From Protaetiibacter sp. SSC-01 (GTDB lineage: Bacteria; Actinomycetota; Actinomycetes; Actinomycetales; Microbacteriaceae), in contig NZ_CP059987.1 in NCBI RefSeq assembly GCF_014483895.1, forward strand, positions 806,001 to 870,000: DNA of 64,000 bases, read 5' to 3'. The notes under the pieces were generated by a model. That model searched no databases, had not been told where the DNA came from, and saw nothing but the letters and a program-made list of their open reading frames with translations. This document shows positions 33,021-40,974 of this stretch, one piece after another. Position 1 is the stretch's first letter. Each line of letters starts with the position of its first letter. The position numbers were made by a program, and so were the translations under genes.

Positions 33021-33474
33021 GAGGTTCTCCGAGTATGCGGGCAGGGGCATAGAGGGGAGTCGGACCTCATGACGGGAACGACGAACCCGGGCGATCGCCG
33101 GCCCGGTACCCACAGCTTAGGGCTGCGAGGGGCTCGCTGCCGAGGTGTAGCGCGGCCGCGGGCGGCCGCCCTGTGCCTGCGGCGACCGCTCGCGCGGTCG
33201 CGGGAGGCGGCCGACCCCAGGTAGTCGAGGAGCGCCAACCCCAGGTGGTCGAGGAGCGTCAACCCCAGGTGGTCGAGGAGCGTCAACCCCAGGTGGTCGG
33301 GGAGCGTCAATCCCAGGTGGTCGAGGAGCGCCGCCGAAGGCGACGCGTCTCGAGACCACCGCACGGGGCTATGACGTCGGTGGTGGTCTCGAGACGCGTC
33401 CGCTGCGCGGGCGCTCCTCGACCACCTGGGGACAAGATCCGCGGCACCAGCCCGCATCCGCCACCCTCGAGCGC
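33021..33474. repeat. Tandem 24-bp repeats and GGTGGTCGAGGAGCG hairpin
   Basis: A gene-free 454-base gap. From about 33210 five tandem 24-base units of consensus GCCAACCCCAGGTGGTCGAGG-AGC run to about 33330. They lead into a large hairpin: CCCAGGTGGTCGAGGAGCGC (from 33312) through CGTCTCGAGACCACC (to 33360) pairs with GGTGGTCTCGAGACGCGTCC (from 33382) to CGCTCCTCGACCACCTGGG (to 33430). A second copy of the hairpin lies at 33761-33878. Confidence 0.85.
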
Positions 33475-33825
33475 ATGGCCTGGGTCTACATCCTCCGCTG
33501 CGCCGACGACAGCTACTACGTCGGCTCGACCACGTTCCTCGAGGCGCGTGTCGCCCAGCACCAACGCGGGGAGGGCGCCGAGTACACGAAGCACCGCCGC
33601 CCCGTGGAGCTCGTGTTCGCGCGCGAGACGGAGACCGTGGGGGAGGCGTTCGGGCTGGAGAAGCGGATCCAGGGGTGGGGTCGGGCGAAGCGCGAGGCGC
33701 TCATCCGTGGTGACTTCGCCGCGCTGCCGGGGCTCGCCAGCCGGAGGCGGGGGCGGAATACCCAGGTGGTCGAGGAGCGCCGGGCGCAGCCCGACGCGTC
33801 TCGAGACCAGCTGCCGGGGGTGTGA
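33475..33825 (+). CDS. GIY-YIG domain protein with a repeat-derived tail
   Basis: A 116-residue GIY-YIG nuclease-fold protein: VYILRCADDSYYVGSTTFLEARVAQH gives the paired Tyr motifs and Arg, KHRRPVELVFARE the conserved helix, and LEKRIQGWGRAKREALI the C-terminal Glu/Lys pattern of YhbQ/UPF0213-like proteins. The usual family ends near residue 92. Here residues 96-116 (TQVVEERRAQPDASRDQLPGV) are encoded by the GGTGGTCGAGGAGCG hairpin repeat, which has overwritten the original 3' end. Function in DNA metabolism is possible but unproven. Confidence 0.85.
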   Translation: MAWVYILRCADDSYYVGSTTFLEARVAQHQRGEGAEYTKHRRPVELVFARETETVGEAFGLEKRIQGWGRAKREALIRGDFAALPGLASRRRGRNTQVVEERRAQPDASRDQLPGV

Positions 33826-33878
33826 CGTCGGGGGTGGTCTCGAGACGCGTCCGCTTCGCGGGCGCTCCTCGACCACCT
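33761..33878. repeat. Second copy of the GGTGGTCGAGGAGCG hairpin
   Basis: CCCAGGTGGTCGAGGAGCGC at 33761-33780 and CGTCTCGAGACCA (ending near 33809) pair with GGTGGTCTCGAGACGCGTCC (from 33833) and CGCTCCTCGACCACCT (ending 33878). Its left arm codes for the C-terminus of the GIY-YIG protein and its right end meets the crtEb stop codon on the other strand. Confidence 0.85.
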
Positions 33879-34752
33879 AAAGCACGGCGATCCAGATGAG
33901 GAGGAGGGTGACGAGGAAGCCCGCGAGGTAGTTGACCCAGAGGAAGTGGCGCCAGCCGCGGTTCGCCAGGCCCGAGTCGGCATCCGTCACCGAGCGGAAG
34001 GGCCACGCGAGCATGAGGTAGGGGAGCGCGAGCGCGGCCGCAAGCGATCCCGGGAACGGCACGAAGAGCATGAGCACGCCCGCGAGCGCCCAGGCCCCGA
34101 GCGCGAGCCGCACCGTCGCGCGTGCGCCGAGGGCGGTCGCGATCGACGAGATGCCCGCCTCGCGGTCGGGCACGACGTCCTGCACGGCACCGAAGGCGTG
34201 GCTCGCCATGCCCCACAGCAGGAACGCGAGCAGCACGAGCACCGTCGTGAGATCCCACGTCGCGCCCGCGAGCACGAGCCCGTAGACCGCGGGCCCCGTG
34301 AAGTGGATGCTCGAGCTCAGCGAGTCCAGGAACGGCACCTCCTTCCAGCGGAAGGGCGGCATCGAGTAGGCGATCACGTCGAACAGCAGCACCGCGAGCA
34401 CGACCCACGACCAGGGGGTGCCGAGCACGGCGAGCGCGACGACGAACGGCACCGTGAGCCCGAACGCGAGCCCGAGCACGAGCCGGTGCGTGCGCGGGGG
34501 CAGGAGCGCCCCTTCCGCGCCGCCCTTGCGGGGGTTGGCGGCATCCGAGGCGTAGTCGAACACGTCGTTCACGCCGTACATCAGGAGGTTGTACGGCACA
34601 AGGAAGAAGAGCGTTCCGATCACGAGCCGCACGTCGACGCCCGTGCCGGCGAGCAGCATCGCGGCCGCGAACGGGTAGGCCGTGTTGACCCAGCTGAGGG
34701 GGCGGGATGCGAGCAGCAGCCTGGTCGCGGTCGACGCGTCTCGCTCAGCCAC
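33877..34752 (-). CDS. crtEb: Lycopene elongase/prenyltransferase CrtEb (UbiA family)
   Basis: A 291-residue UbiA-superfamily prenyltransferase with about eight hydrophobic segments. The two Asp-rich motifs are NDVFDYASD and DVVPDREAG. In Corynebacterium-type pathways CrtEb adds two C5 units to lycopene to make the C50 carotenoid flavuxanthin. It is the last gene of the crt operon and overlaps crtYf by eight bases. Its stop codon falls in the flanking hairpin repeat. Confidence 0.92.
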   Translation of the reverse strand: MAERDASTATRLLLASRPLSWVNTAYPFAAAMLLAGTGVDVRLVIGTLFFLVPYNLLMYGVNDVFDYASDAANPRKGGAEGALLPPRTHRLVLGLAFGLTVPFVVALAVLGTPWSWVVLAVLLFDVIAYSMPPFRWKEVPFLDSLSSSIHFTGPAVYGLVLAGATWDLTTVLVLLAFLLWGMASHAFGAVQDVVPDREAGISSIATALGARATVRLALGAWALAGVLMLFVPFPGSLAAALALPYLMLAWPFRSVTDADSGLANRGWRHFLWVNYLAGFLVTLLLIWIAVL

Positions 34753-35059
34753 GGTCGCCTCCCGCGAGGTGCCAGACGGCCGGCAGCAGCGCCGCGGTCG
34801 CGATCGGGTAGGAGAGGTCCTCGAGGGGCACGAGTCCGATCCTCACACCGAGCAGCTGCTCGGCGGGGTAGCCGTACAGGCCGACGCCGATCATGAGGTT
34901 GTCGAACACGAGCGTGAGCACGATGAGTACGACCCCCGTGATGAGCGTCGGCGCGATGGGCAGAGGTCGCCCCTGCCGTCGCGCGACCGCCGCGAGCACG
35001 AGCCGCGCGGCGACGGCGATCGCGACGAGCGCGAGGGCGATGATCGGGTAGGCCGGCAT
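34745..35059 (-). CDS. crtYf: C50 carotenoid epsilon-cyclase subunit CrtYf
   Basis: A 104-residue membrane protein (three hydrophobic segments) of the lycopene-cyclase-domain family, with the typical VFDNLMIGVGLYGYPAEQLLGVRIGLVPLEDLSYPIATA motif. CrtYf is one half of the heterodimeric C50 cyclase that closes the ends of flavuxanthin to form decaprenoxanthin or a related C50 pigment. It ends within crtEb and begins three bases after crtYe. Confidence 0.92.
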   Translation of the reverse strand: MPAYPIIALALVAIAVAARLVLAAVARRQGRPLPIAPTLITGVVLIVLTLVFDNLMIGVGLYGYPAEQLLGVRIGLVPLEDLSYPIATAALLPAVWHLAGGDRG

Positions 35060-35062
35060 CCG

Positions 35063-35398
35063 TCACCCCTCCCGCTCGGCGGTGCGGCGGCGCGAGCGGA
35101 TGCGCTGCACGAGCTCGTGGGCGACCATCGTCAGCAGGCACAGGAACAGGAGGAAGAGCGGCTCCTCGAGCGGCAGGTGCGGCGCGAGCATGACACCGGA
35201 GAGCAGCGGCGAGTCGCCCACGCGGAACACCCCGAGTGAGATCGCGACGAGGTCGACGACGAGCAGCAGCGCGACCCCGATCGCGAGCGTGAGCGCCGCC
35301 CGCGCGGGTGCGCGCCACAGGAACAGGCGGTAGCGCCAGTCGAGCACGAGCATGCCCGCGATCGACACGAGCAGCGCCGCGAGGTAGCCGAGGTTCAC
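35063..35398 (-). CDS. crtYe: C50 carotenoid epsilon-cyclase subunit CrtYe
   Basis: A 111-residue membrane protein starting at GTG 35398 (VNLGYLAALLVSIAGML). It has the second cyclase-subunit pattern, RYRLFLWRAPARAAL, VDLVAISLGVF and LPLEEPLFLLFLCLLTMVAHEL. It works with CrtYf as a two-part cyclase. GTG overlaps the crtI stop by four bases, as elsewhere in this operon. Confidence 0.9.
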   Translation of the reverse strand: MNLGYLAALLVSIAGMLVLDWRYRLFLWRAPARAALTLAIGVALLLVVDLVAISLGVFRVGDSPLLSGVMLAPHLPLEEPLFLLFLCLLTMVAHELVQRIRSRRRTAEREG

Positions 35399-36939
35399 GC
35401 GACCTCCAGGGGCGCCGCGCTGCGGTCGCCGCGCAGGCGCTTGAGCACGAGCTCGGCGCTGATGAGGCACATGGGCACGCCGATGCCGGGGATCGTGCCC
35501 GACCCCGCGAAGTAGAGCCCCTCGACGCGACGCGAGCGGTTGCCCGCCCGGAACAGGGCGCTCTGCCGCAGCGTGTGGGCGGGCCCGAGCATGCTGCCCT
35601 GCCACGCGCCGAGCTCGGCGGAGAGGTCGCCCGAGGTGCGCGTGCGCCGCACGACGACGCGGTCGGCGAGGTCGGTGGCGCCCGTCCAGCGGGCCACCTG
35701 GTCGATGATGCCGTCGACGTAGCGCTCGATGCCGGGGTCGCCCTCTCCGTCGATCCCTCCGCGCGCCATCGACGCCCGCGCGGGCGAGGGCACGAGCACG
35801 AAGAGGTTCTCGTGGCCCTCGGGCGTGACGGTCGGGTCGCTCGCGCTCGGCTTGCCGAGGTAGACGGATGTCTCGGGCGGCAGGGTGTCGCCGCGCAGCC
35901 GCGCGAACCCTCCGTCCCAGTCGTCGGCGAAGAGCAGCGTGTGGTGTGCGAGCTCGGGCAGCTCGCCGCGCACGCCGAGCATCGCCGTGACGGCACCGAA
36001 CCCCATGTCGACCCTGCTCCACCAGCGCTCGCTGTGATCGCGCGCCTCGGGCGGCAGCAGCTCCGTCTCGATGCGGTGCAGGTCGGTCGCGCCGACCACG
36101 ACATCCGCGCTGTGCCGCGTCACGGAACCGTCGCTCCCGCGCACCTCGACGCCCGTGGCGCGCCCGCGCTCGACGAGGATGCGCGCGACCGGCGCATCCG
36201 CCACGAGCTCGGCGCCCGCGGCCCGCGCGAGGCCGACGAGCGTCTCGACGACGCGCGCGAAGCCGCCGCGCGGGTAGAGCACGCCCTGCTCGACGTCGAG
36301 GTGGCTCATGAGGTGGAAGAGCGACGGCACGCCCATGGGGGTGCCGCCGAGGAAGACGGCGGGGTAGCCGAGCAGCCGCCGCAGGCGCGCATCCGTCGTC
36401 GTGCGGCGGATCTCGTCGTCGAGACTGCGCGTGAGCATGCGCCGCAGCCGGGGCAGCTCGCGCACGAGCGCGGGGTCGAGGAAGGGCTTCGCGCTGTCGA
36501 ACGAGCCGTAGAGGAACCGCTCCGTCGCCATCGTGTACGCCGACGACGCCGAGTCGAGATACGCCTCGATGCGGGCGGCGGATGCGGGATCGAGCGAGGT
36601 GAGCGCCGCACGCGCCGCCTCCCGCCCAGCCGGCAGGTCGAAGGGCTCGGGGTCACCTTCGACGTACACGCGGTAGCCCGGGTCGAGCGTCGTGAGCTCG
36701 AGCTGCTCGTCGGCGCTCGTGCCGAGCAGCCGGTAGAAGTGGTCGAAGACCTCGGGCATGAGATACCACGAGGGTCCGAGGTCGAAGCGGAAGCCGTCGC
36801 GCTCCCAGCTGCCCGCGCGACCGCCGAACGCCGGACCGGACTCGAAGAGCGTCACGCGGTGGCCGTCGGCTGCGAGCAGTGCGGCGGTCGCGAGTCCGCC
36901 GACGCCCCCGCCGACGATCGCGACGTCGTGCCGCGTCAT
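35395..36939 (-). CDS. crtI: Phytoene desaturase CrtI
   Basis: A 514-residue FAD-dependent desaturase converting phytoene to lycopene. The N-terminal dinucleotide motif is VAIVGGGVGGLATAALLAADGHRVTLFE, with GGRAGSWERDGFRFDLGPSW next; the C-terminal carotenoid-desaturase signature is SGTIPGIGVPMCLISAELVL. Length and motifs are standard for bacterial CrtI. It overlaps crtB and crtYe by four bases each. Confidence 0.95.
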   Translation of the reverse strand: MTRHDVAIVGGGVGGLATAALLAADGHRVTLFESGPAFGGRAGSWERDGFRFDLGPSWYLMPEVFDHFYRLLGTSADEQLELTTLDPGYRVYVEGDPEPFDLPAGREAARAALTSLDPASAARIEAYLDSASSAYTMATERFLYGSFDSAKPFLDPALVRELPRLRRMLTRSLDDEIRRTTTDARLRRLLGYPAVFLGGTPMGVPSLFHLMSHLDVEQGVLYPRGGFARVVETLVGLARAAGAELVADAPVARILVERGRATGVEVRGSDGSVTRHSADVVVGATDLHRIETELLPPEARDHSERWWSRVDMGFGAVTAMLGVRGELPELAHHTLLFADDWDGGFARLRGDTLPPETSVYLGKPSASDPTVTPEGHENLFVLVPSPARASMARGGIDGEGDPGIERYVDGIIDQVARWTGATDLADRVVVRRTRTSGDLSAELGAWQGSMLGPAHTLRQSALFRAGNRSRRVEGLYFAGSGTIPGIGVPMCLISAELVLKRLRGDRSAAPLEVA

Positions 36940-37814
36940 GCGCGGCCCCGCGCGAGGCGCACGCGCTCGCGGGCGAGCAGGGCGAGCTTGCGGGAGGTCG
37001 GCACCGAGACGCGGGTGTCGAGGAGGCGCTCGGCGGGCAGCTTCTCGATGCGGTCGAGCAGCTCGCCGAACACGGCGGTCGCGGTCGCGACGGCGAGCCG
37101 GCAGTCCGCGGGCAGGCGAGGGATGCCGGCCCGCGCCCGGCGCAGCTCGTCGCGGATCTCGGCCACGACCTCCGCCTTCGCCGCCTCGGGAGGCAGGCGA
37201 CGGAAGGCGGGCAGGTAGTCGCGCGCGAGACGGTCGCGGTCGTCGGCGAGGTCGCGCAGGAAGTTGACCTTCTGGAACGCCGAGCCGAGCGCGCACGCGG
37301 CGTCGTCGACCTCCGCCTCGGGCGCGCGGCCCGCATCCGACATGAAGACCCGCAGGCACATGAGCCCCACGACCTCCGCCGAGCCGTACACGTACTCGCG
37401 CAGCGACTGCTCGTCGAACGCGACGGGCTCGAGGTCGCGCCGCATCGACGCGAAGAACGGCCGCGTGAGCTCGGTGCCGAAGCGCGCCTCGCGCGCGACG
37501 TCGGCGAACGCCTGCACGACGAGGTTCGCCGAGAACCCGGATGCGAGGGCGCGCTCGGTGTCGGCCTCGAACTCGTCGAGCACGCGGCGCTGCGCTGCGG
37601 CGTCGAGCCCCGCCTCGCCCGCCGTACCGTCGACGATCTCGTCGGCGACGCGCACGAGCGCGTAGATCGCGGCGATGCGCGAGCGGCAGCGTCGCGGGAA
37701 GAGCGTCGACGCGAGTCCGAACGAGCTCGAGTAGCGACGGATCACGGGACCGCTCGCCTCACGGGCGGTCGAACGGTACAGCGCGAGGCCCGTCACCGGC
37801 GGGCGGGGGGTCAC
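36936..37814 (-). CDS. crtB: Phytoene synthase CrtB
   Basis: A 292-residue squalene/phytoene synthase joining two geranylgeranyl diphosphates. The first substrate-binding motif is YALVRVADEIVD and the second is NFLRDLADDRDRLARDYLP, with conserved YVYGSAEVVGLMC between them. It overlaps crtE and crtI by four bases. Confidence 0.95.
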   Translation of the reverse strand: MTPRPPVTGLALYRSTAREASGPVIRRYSSSFGLASTLFPRRCRSRIAAIYALVRVADEIVDGTAGEAGLDAAAQRRVLDEFEADTERALASGFSANLVVQAFADVAREARFGTELTRPFFASMRRDLEPVAFDEQSLREYVYGSAEVVGLMCLRVFMSDAGRAPEAEVDDAACALGSAFQKVNFLRDLADDRDRLARDYLPAFRRLPPEAAKAEVVAEIRDELRRARAGIPRLPADCRLAVATATAVFGELLDRIEKLPAERLLDTRVSVPTSRKLALLARERVRLARGRA

Positions 37815-38875
37815 GCGTCGCGCTCCATACCCGTGCGCACGGCGTGGCGCAGCTCGGCCGCCAGACTGCTCGGGAGACGCGCCGCGCCGATGAGCGAGAG
37901 CACGTGGGCGCCCTCGCGCTCGATCTCCTTCTCGAGGCGTCGGCGTGCGCCGCTCGCCTCAAGCGCCTCGCGCAGCAGCCCGACCTCCTCGTCGGTGAGG
38001 TCGGGGCGGCCGAAGAGCGGCGTGACGGCCTGCCACGCCGGCTCGTCACGCGCGAACGCGACGAGCATCGTGACCTTGCCCTCGCGCAGGTCGCTCGAGG
38101 CGCTCTTGCCGGTGAGCTCGGGGGAGCCGAACGCGCCGAGCAGGTCGTCGCGCAGCTGGAACAGGATGCCGAGCCCGCGCCCGATCTCGCCGAGCCGGTG
38201 CACGAGGGGCTCCGGCGCCTCGGCGAGCGTCGCGCCCATCCGCAGCGGGGTCTCGAAGGTGTAGCACGCGGTCTTGCGGTGCATCATGGCGCGGATCGCC
38301 TCGGCATCGGGGTGCTCGAGTCCGATGCCGTAGGCCACGTCGGCCTGCTCGCCGGATGCCGCGAGATAGACGGCCTCGTCGAGCACCGAGAGCACGCGGT
38401 CGCGTACCTCGGCGGGGGCGCCGATGCGCGCGACCTCGCGCACGGCCGCGCTCAGCAGCAGGTCGCCCGCGAGGAGCGCCATCGTCTCGCCCCACGACCG
38501 CGCGCGCTCGTCGGAGAGGCCGCGCTCGCGGGCGTCGGCGGCGAAGCTCGCCGTGATGTTGGGGGCGCCGCGGCGCTCGAGGTCGCCGTCGATGATGTCG
38601 TCGTGGATCACGAGCGCCGTGTGCAGCAGCTCGACGCCCACGGCCGACCGGAGCGCGTCGTCGCGCCGCGTCCCGCCGAGCCCGTCATGCGCCGTGAGCA
38701 GCATGAGCGGACGGATGCGCTTGCCGCCCTGCGAGAGCGCGCGCAGGCGGGTCCACAGCTCGCGGAACCGCTCGTCGTGGAGCGTGGCGCGCACGCCCTG
38801 CTCCGCGAAGAACCCGTCGAGGCGAGCATCGAACTGCTCTCTCAGGCGCGTCGTCCGCGTCTCCGTCATCGTCAT
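37811..38875 (-). CDS. crtE: Geranylgeranyl diphosphate synthase CrtE
   Basis: A 354-residue polyprenyl synthase supplying the C20 precursor. The first Asp-rich motif is HDDIIDGD (91-98) and the second is LRDDLLGAFG; GGKRIRPLMLLTAHDG precedes them. ATG 38875 was chosen over the overlapping GTG 38878 because it lies seven bases from the GGGAGG ribosome site. It heads the crt operon and diverges from the MarR gene. Confidence 0.92.
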   Translation of the reverse strand: MTMTETRTTRLREQFDARLDGFFAEQGVRATLHDERFRELWTRLRALSQGGKRIRPLMLLTAHDGLGGTRRDDALRSAVGVELLHTALVIHDDIIDGDLERRGAPNITASFAADARERGLSDERARSWGETMALLAGDLLLSAAVREVARIGAPAEVRDRVLSVLDEAVYLAASGEQADVAYGIGLEHPDAEAIRAMMHRKTACYTFETPLRMGATLAEAPEPLVHRLGEIGRGLGILFQLRDDLLGAFGSPELTGKSASSDLREGKVTMLVAFARDEPAWQAVTPLFGRPDLTDEEVGLLREALEASGARRRLEKEIEREGAHVLSLIGAARLPSSLAAELRHAVRTGMERDA

Positions 38876-38977
38876 CACGGCGCCTCCCGCAAGCAGCCCA
38901 TCGCCTCACTTTACAAATATGAAACCGAGATAACAATAAACCTAGTGAAATACTTTCCGGGGAAGTAGCATGCGTGT
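38876..38977. promoter_or_regulatory. A/T-rich divergent control region of the carotenoid operon
   Basis: The 102-base gap between crtE and the MarR gene is markedly A/T-rich compared with its surroundings. It holds GAAATACTTTC at 38947-38957 (GAAA-N3-TTTC, an inverted repeat), TTTACAAATATGAAA near 38910-38924 and TAACAATAAACC at 38931. These are plausible operator half-sites for the divergent MarR regulator and the -10 regions of both promoters, but no single promoter is clear-cut. Confidence 0.6.
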
Positions 38978-39541
38978 GTGACGGACGCGGAGCATCGCAT
39001 ACGAGCGGAGAACGCCGAGCGCATGCACGACCCCCGCGTCGTCGACATCCGCGGTCGCATGCTCGACGTCTCCGACATGGAGGACGCCGACATCGCCCAT
39101 GTCGTGCGCGTGCTCGACGCCCTGCGTGACTGGCGCGCGGCGGAGGAACGGCTGAGCGAGGCGTCCCGCAGCTTCATGAAGCTCGGCGACAACGACATGC
39201 GCGCGCTGCGCTACATCATCGTCGTGACCGACCGCGGAGACGTCGCGACCGCGCGCGGCATCGCCGAGCACCTGGGCATCTCGAGCGCCGCGACGACCAA
39301 GCTGCTCGACAGGCTCGAGCGGGGCGACCACATCCGCCGCACCGCGCATCCGCACGACCGGCGCTCGTCGTCGATCGTCATCACCTCCGAGACCCGCGCC
39401 GCGGCGCAGGCGACCGTCGGCCGCGAGCACGCGCGCCGGTTCCGCGTCGCCGCCGCGCTCACGGCCGCCGAGCGCGACGTCGTCATCCGCTTCCTCGGCG
39501 AGCTGAGCCGCACGACCGAGGGCGACTGGGCCCGCGCGTAG
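38978..39541 (+). CDS. crtR: MarR-family regulator, probable CrtR
   Basis: A 187-residue MarR regulator from GTG 38978, with winged helix DNDMRALRYIIVVTDRGDVATARGIAEHLGISSAATTKLLDRLERGDHIRRTAHPHDRRSSSI. In Corynebacterium a MarR protein named CrtR is divergent from crtE and represses the carotenoid operon with geranylgeranyl diphosphate as the inducer; the gene arrangement here is the same. The symbol is by synteny and family, not by proven identity. Confidence 0.8.
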   Translation: MTDAEHRIRAENAERMHDPRVVDIRGRMLDVSDMEDADIAHVVRVLDALRDWRAAEERLSEASRSFMKLGDNDMRALRYIIVVTDRGDVATARGIAEHLGISSAATTKLLDRLERGDHIRRTAHPHDRRSSSIVITSETRAAAQATVGREHARRFRVAAALTAAERDVVIRFLGELSRTTEGDWARA

Positions 39542-39547
39542 GCCGGA

Positions 39548-40876
39548 TCAGCTCGCGTTCTGCGCCACCGCGAGGGCCGCGCCGACCGTCTCGACCTCGT
39601 CGCGCAGCGCACCGACCGTGACGCGCACGTGCGGGTCCTGCGCCTCGCCGAGCTGAAACGGCTCGCCCGCCGCGACGCGGATGCCGACCGCCGCGAGCTG
39701 CACGATCGCGGCGCGCTCGTCGGCCACGCGCATCCACGCGTTGATGCCGTCGCCGCCCGCGAGCCATCCGCCGGCCGCCTGCACGGCCGAGGCGAGCGCA
39801 GCCTGCCGCTCGGCGTAGGCCTCGCGCGCGGCGTCGATCTGCGCCGTGGACTCCGGATGCGTGAGCAGCTCGTGCAGGATCGCCTGCATCATGCGCGAGG
39901 TCCACCCCGGGCCGAGCAGGCGCCGCGCGACGACCCGGTCGACGAGGGGGCGCGGGCCGCCGATCGCGCCGATGCGCAGATCGGGTCCGTGCGACTTCGA
40001 GAAGCTACGCACGTGCAGCACGCGCTCGGGGATCCACGTCGCGAGCGACACGTCGGGGGAGGAGCTGATGGCGCCCGAGTGGTCGTCCTCGATGACGATC
40101 GTGTCCTGCGCCGTGCGGCTGCGCTTGAGGATGCCGGCGAGCTGCTCGGCGCGCTCGGCCGTCATCGAGATGCCCGTGGGGTTGTGGGCGCGCGGCTGCA
40201 GCAGCACGATCGCGGGCGCCGTGCCGAGGGCGGCGGCGAAGGCCTCGGGCCGCATCCCCTCCGCGTCGAGCTCGACGCCGACCGCCTGCAGGCCGTAGTG
40301 GTCGAGCAGGTCGATGAAGGGCGGGAAGGTGGGGTTCTCGACAACGACCCGGTCGCCGAAGCGCACGAGGGCCGCGAGAGCGCGGTCGATCGCGTCGAGG
40401 GCGCCGTTGAGCACCGTGATCGACTCGACGGGCGCGGGCCACGTGTCGCGCAGCAGGTCGTGGAGCTCGGGGATGTCGGGCTTGGCCTGGTAGCTCGAGG
40501 TGTCGGCGCGCGCGCCGACCCGCGCCAGGGCGGGGCCGAGGGCGGGCAGCAGCTCGGGGTCGGGGGTGCCGCGCGAGAGGTCGAGGCGCGCATCCAGGTT
40601 GCCGTCGAGGCCGCGGTAGCGGCGGGGGAGCCACTCGCGCGGTTCGGCGCGCACGAAGCTCCCGCTGCGCCCGCGGCTCGTGATGAGACCGGCGGATGCG
40701 AGGGTCTGCCACGCGTGCGAGACGGTCGCGGGGGAGACGCCGAGCTCGGCCGCGAGCTCCCGGACGGTGGGCAGGCGGTCGCCCGGAGCGAGGTCGCCCG
40801 TCGTGATGAGACGGGCGATCCCGGTGGCGATCCCGTGCGGGGAACGCTCTTCGATCGAAAGGGCTACCGACTTCAC
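39548..40876 (-). CDS. MocR-type GntR/aminotransferase regulator
   Basis: A 442-residue regulator combining an N-terminal GntR winged helix (RLPTVRELAAELGVSPATVSHAWQTLASAGLITSRGRSGSFV, about 34-76) with a fold-type I aminotransferase domain. PLP-binding features are RAHNPTG, DDHSGAI and the Schiff-base lysine segment SFSKSHGPDLRIGAIGG. MocR proteins sense amines, beta-alanine or PLP-derived compounds. Divergence from the hydantoin/pyrimidine operon, with shared TACGT-type sites, suggests it is the operon's regulator and could respond to beta-alanine. Its stop lies seven bases after the crtR stop. Confidence 0.92.
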   Translation of the reverse strand: MKSVALSIEERSPHGIATGIARLITTGDLAPGDRLPTVRELAAELGVSPATVSHAWQTLASAGLITSRGRSGSFVRAEPREWLPRRYRGLDGNLDARLDLSRGTPDPELLPALGPALARVGARADTSSYQAKPDIPELHDLLRDTWPAPVESITVLNGALDAIDRALAALVRFGDRVVVENPTFPPFIDLLDHYGLQAVGVELDAEGMRPEAFAAALGTAPAIVLLQPRAHNPTGISMTAERAEQLAGILKRSRTAQDTIVIEDDHSGAISSSPDVSLATWIPERVLHVRSFSKSHGPDLRIGAIGGPRPLVDRVVARRLLGPGWTSRMMQAILHELLTHPESTAQIDAAREAYAERQAALASAVQAAGGWLAGGDGINAWMRVADERAAIVQLAAVGIRVAAGEPFQLGEAQDPHVRVTVGALRDEVETVGAALAVAQNAS

Positions 40877-40974
40877 TCAAACCGCCGTAGTTTTACGCCT
40901 ACGTCATTCTACGTAACGTCAGGGAAATGTTTACGTCGAATGATAACAAAACGCAACACCCGAGGAGACACGCA
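40877..40974. promoter_or_regulatory. Divergent control region with TACGT-type sites
   Basis: Between mocR and the catabolic operon lie CGTA-N4-TACG at 40886-40897, TACGTCATTCTACGTAACGT at 40900-40919, and TTTACGT near 40930-40935. Repeated half-sites such as these fit MocR-type binding. AGGAGA precedes the operon start codon at 40975. Confidence 0.6.

Noticed and set aside
33206-33331. CRISPR-like repeat array
   Set aside because: Units are tandem with no spacers, and no cas gene is nearby.
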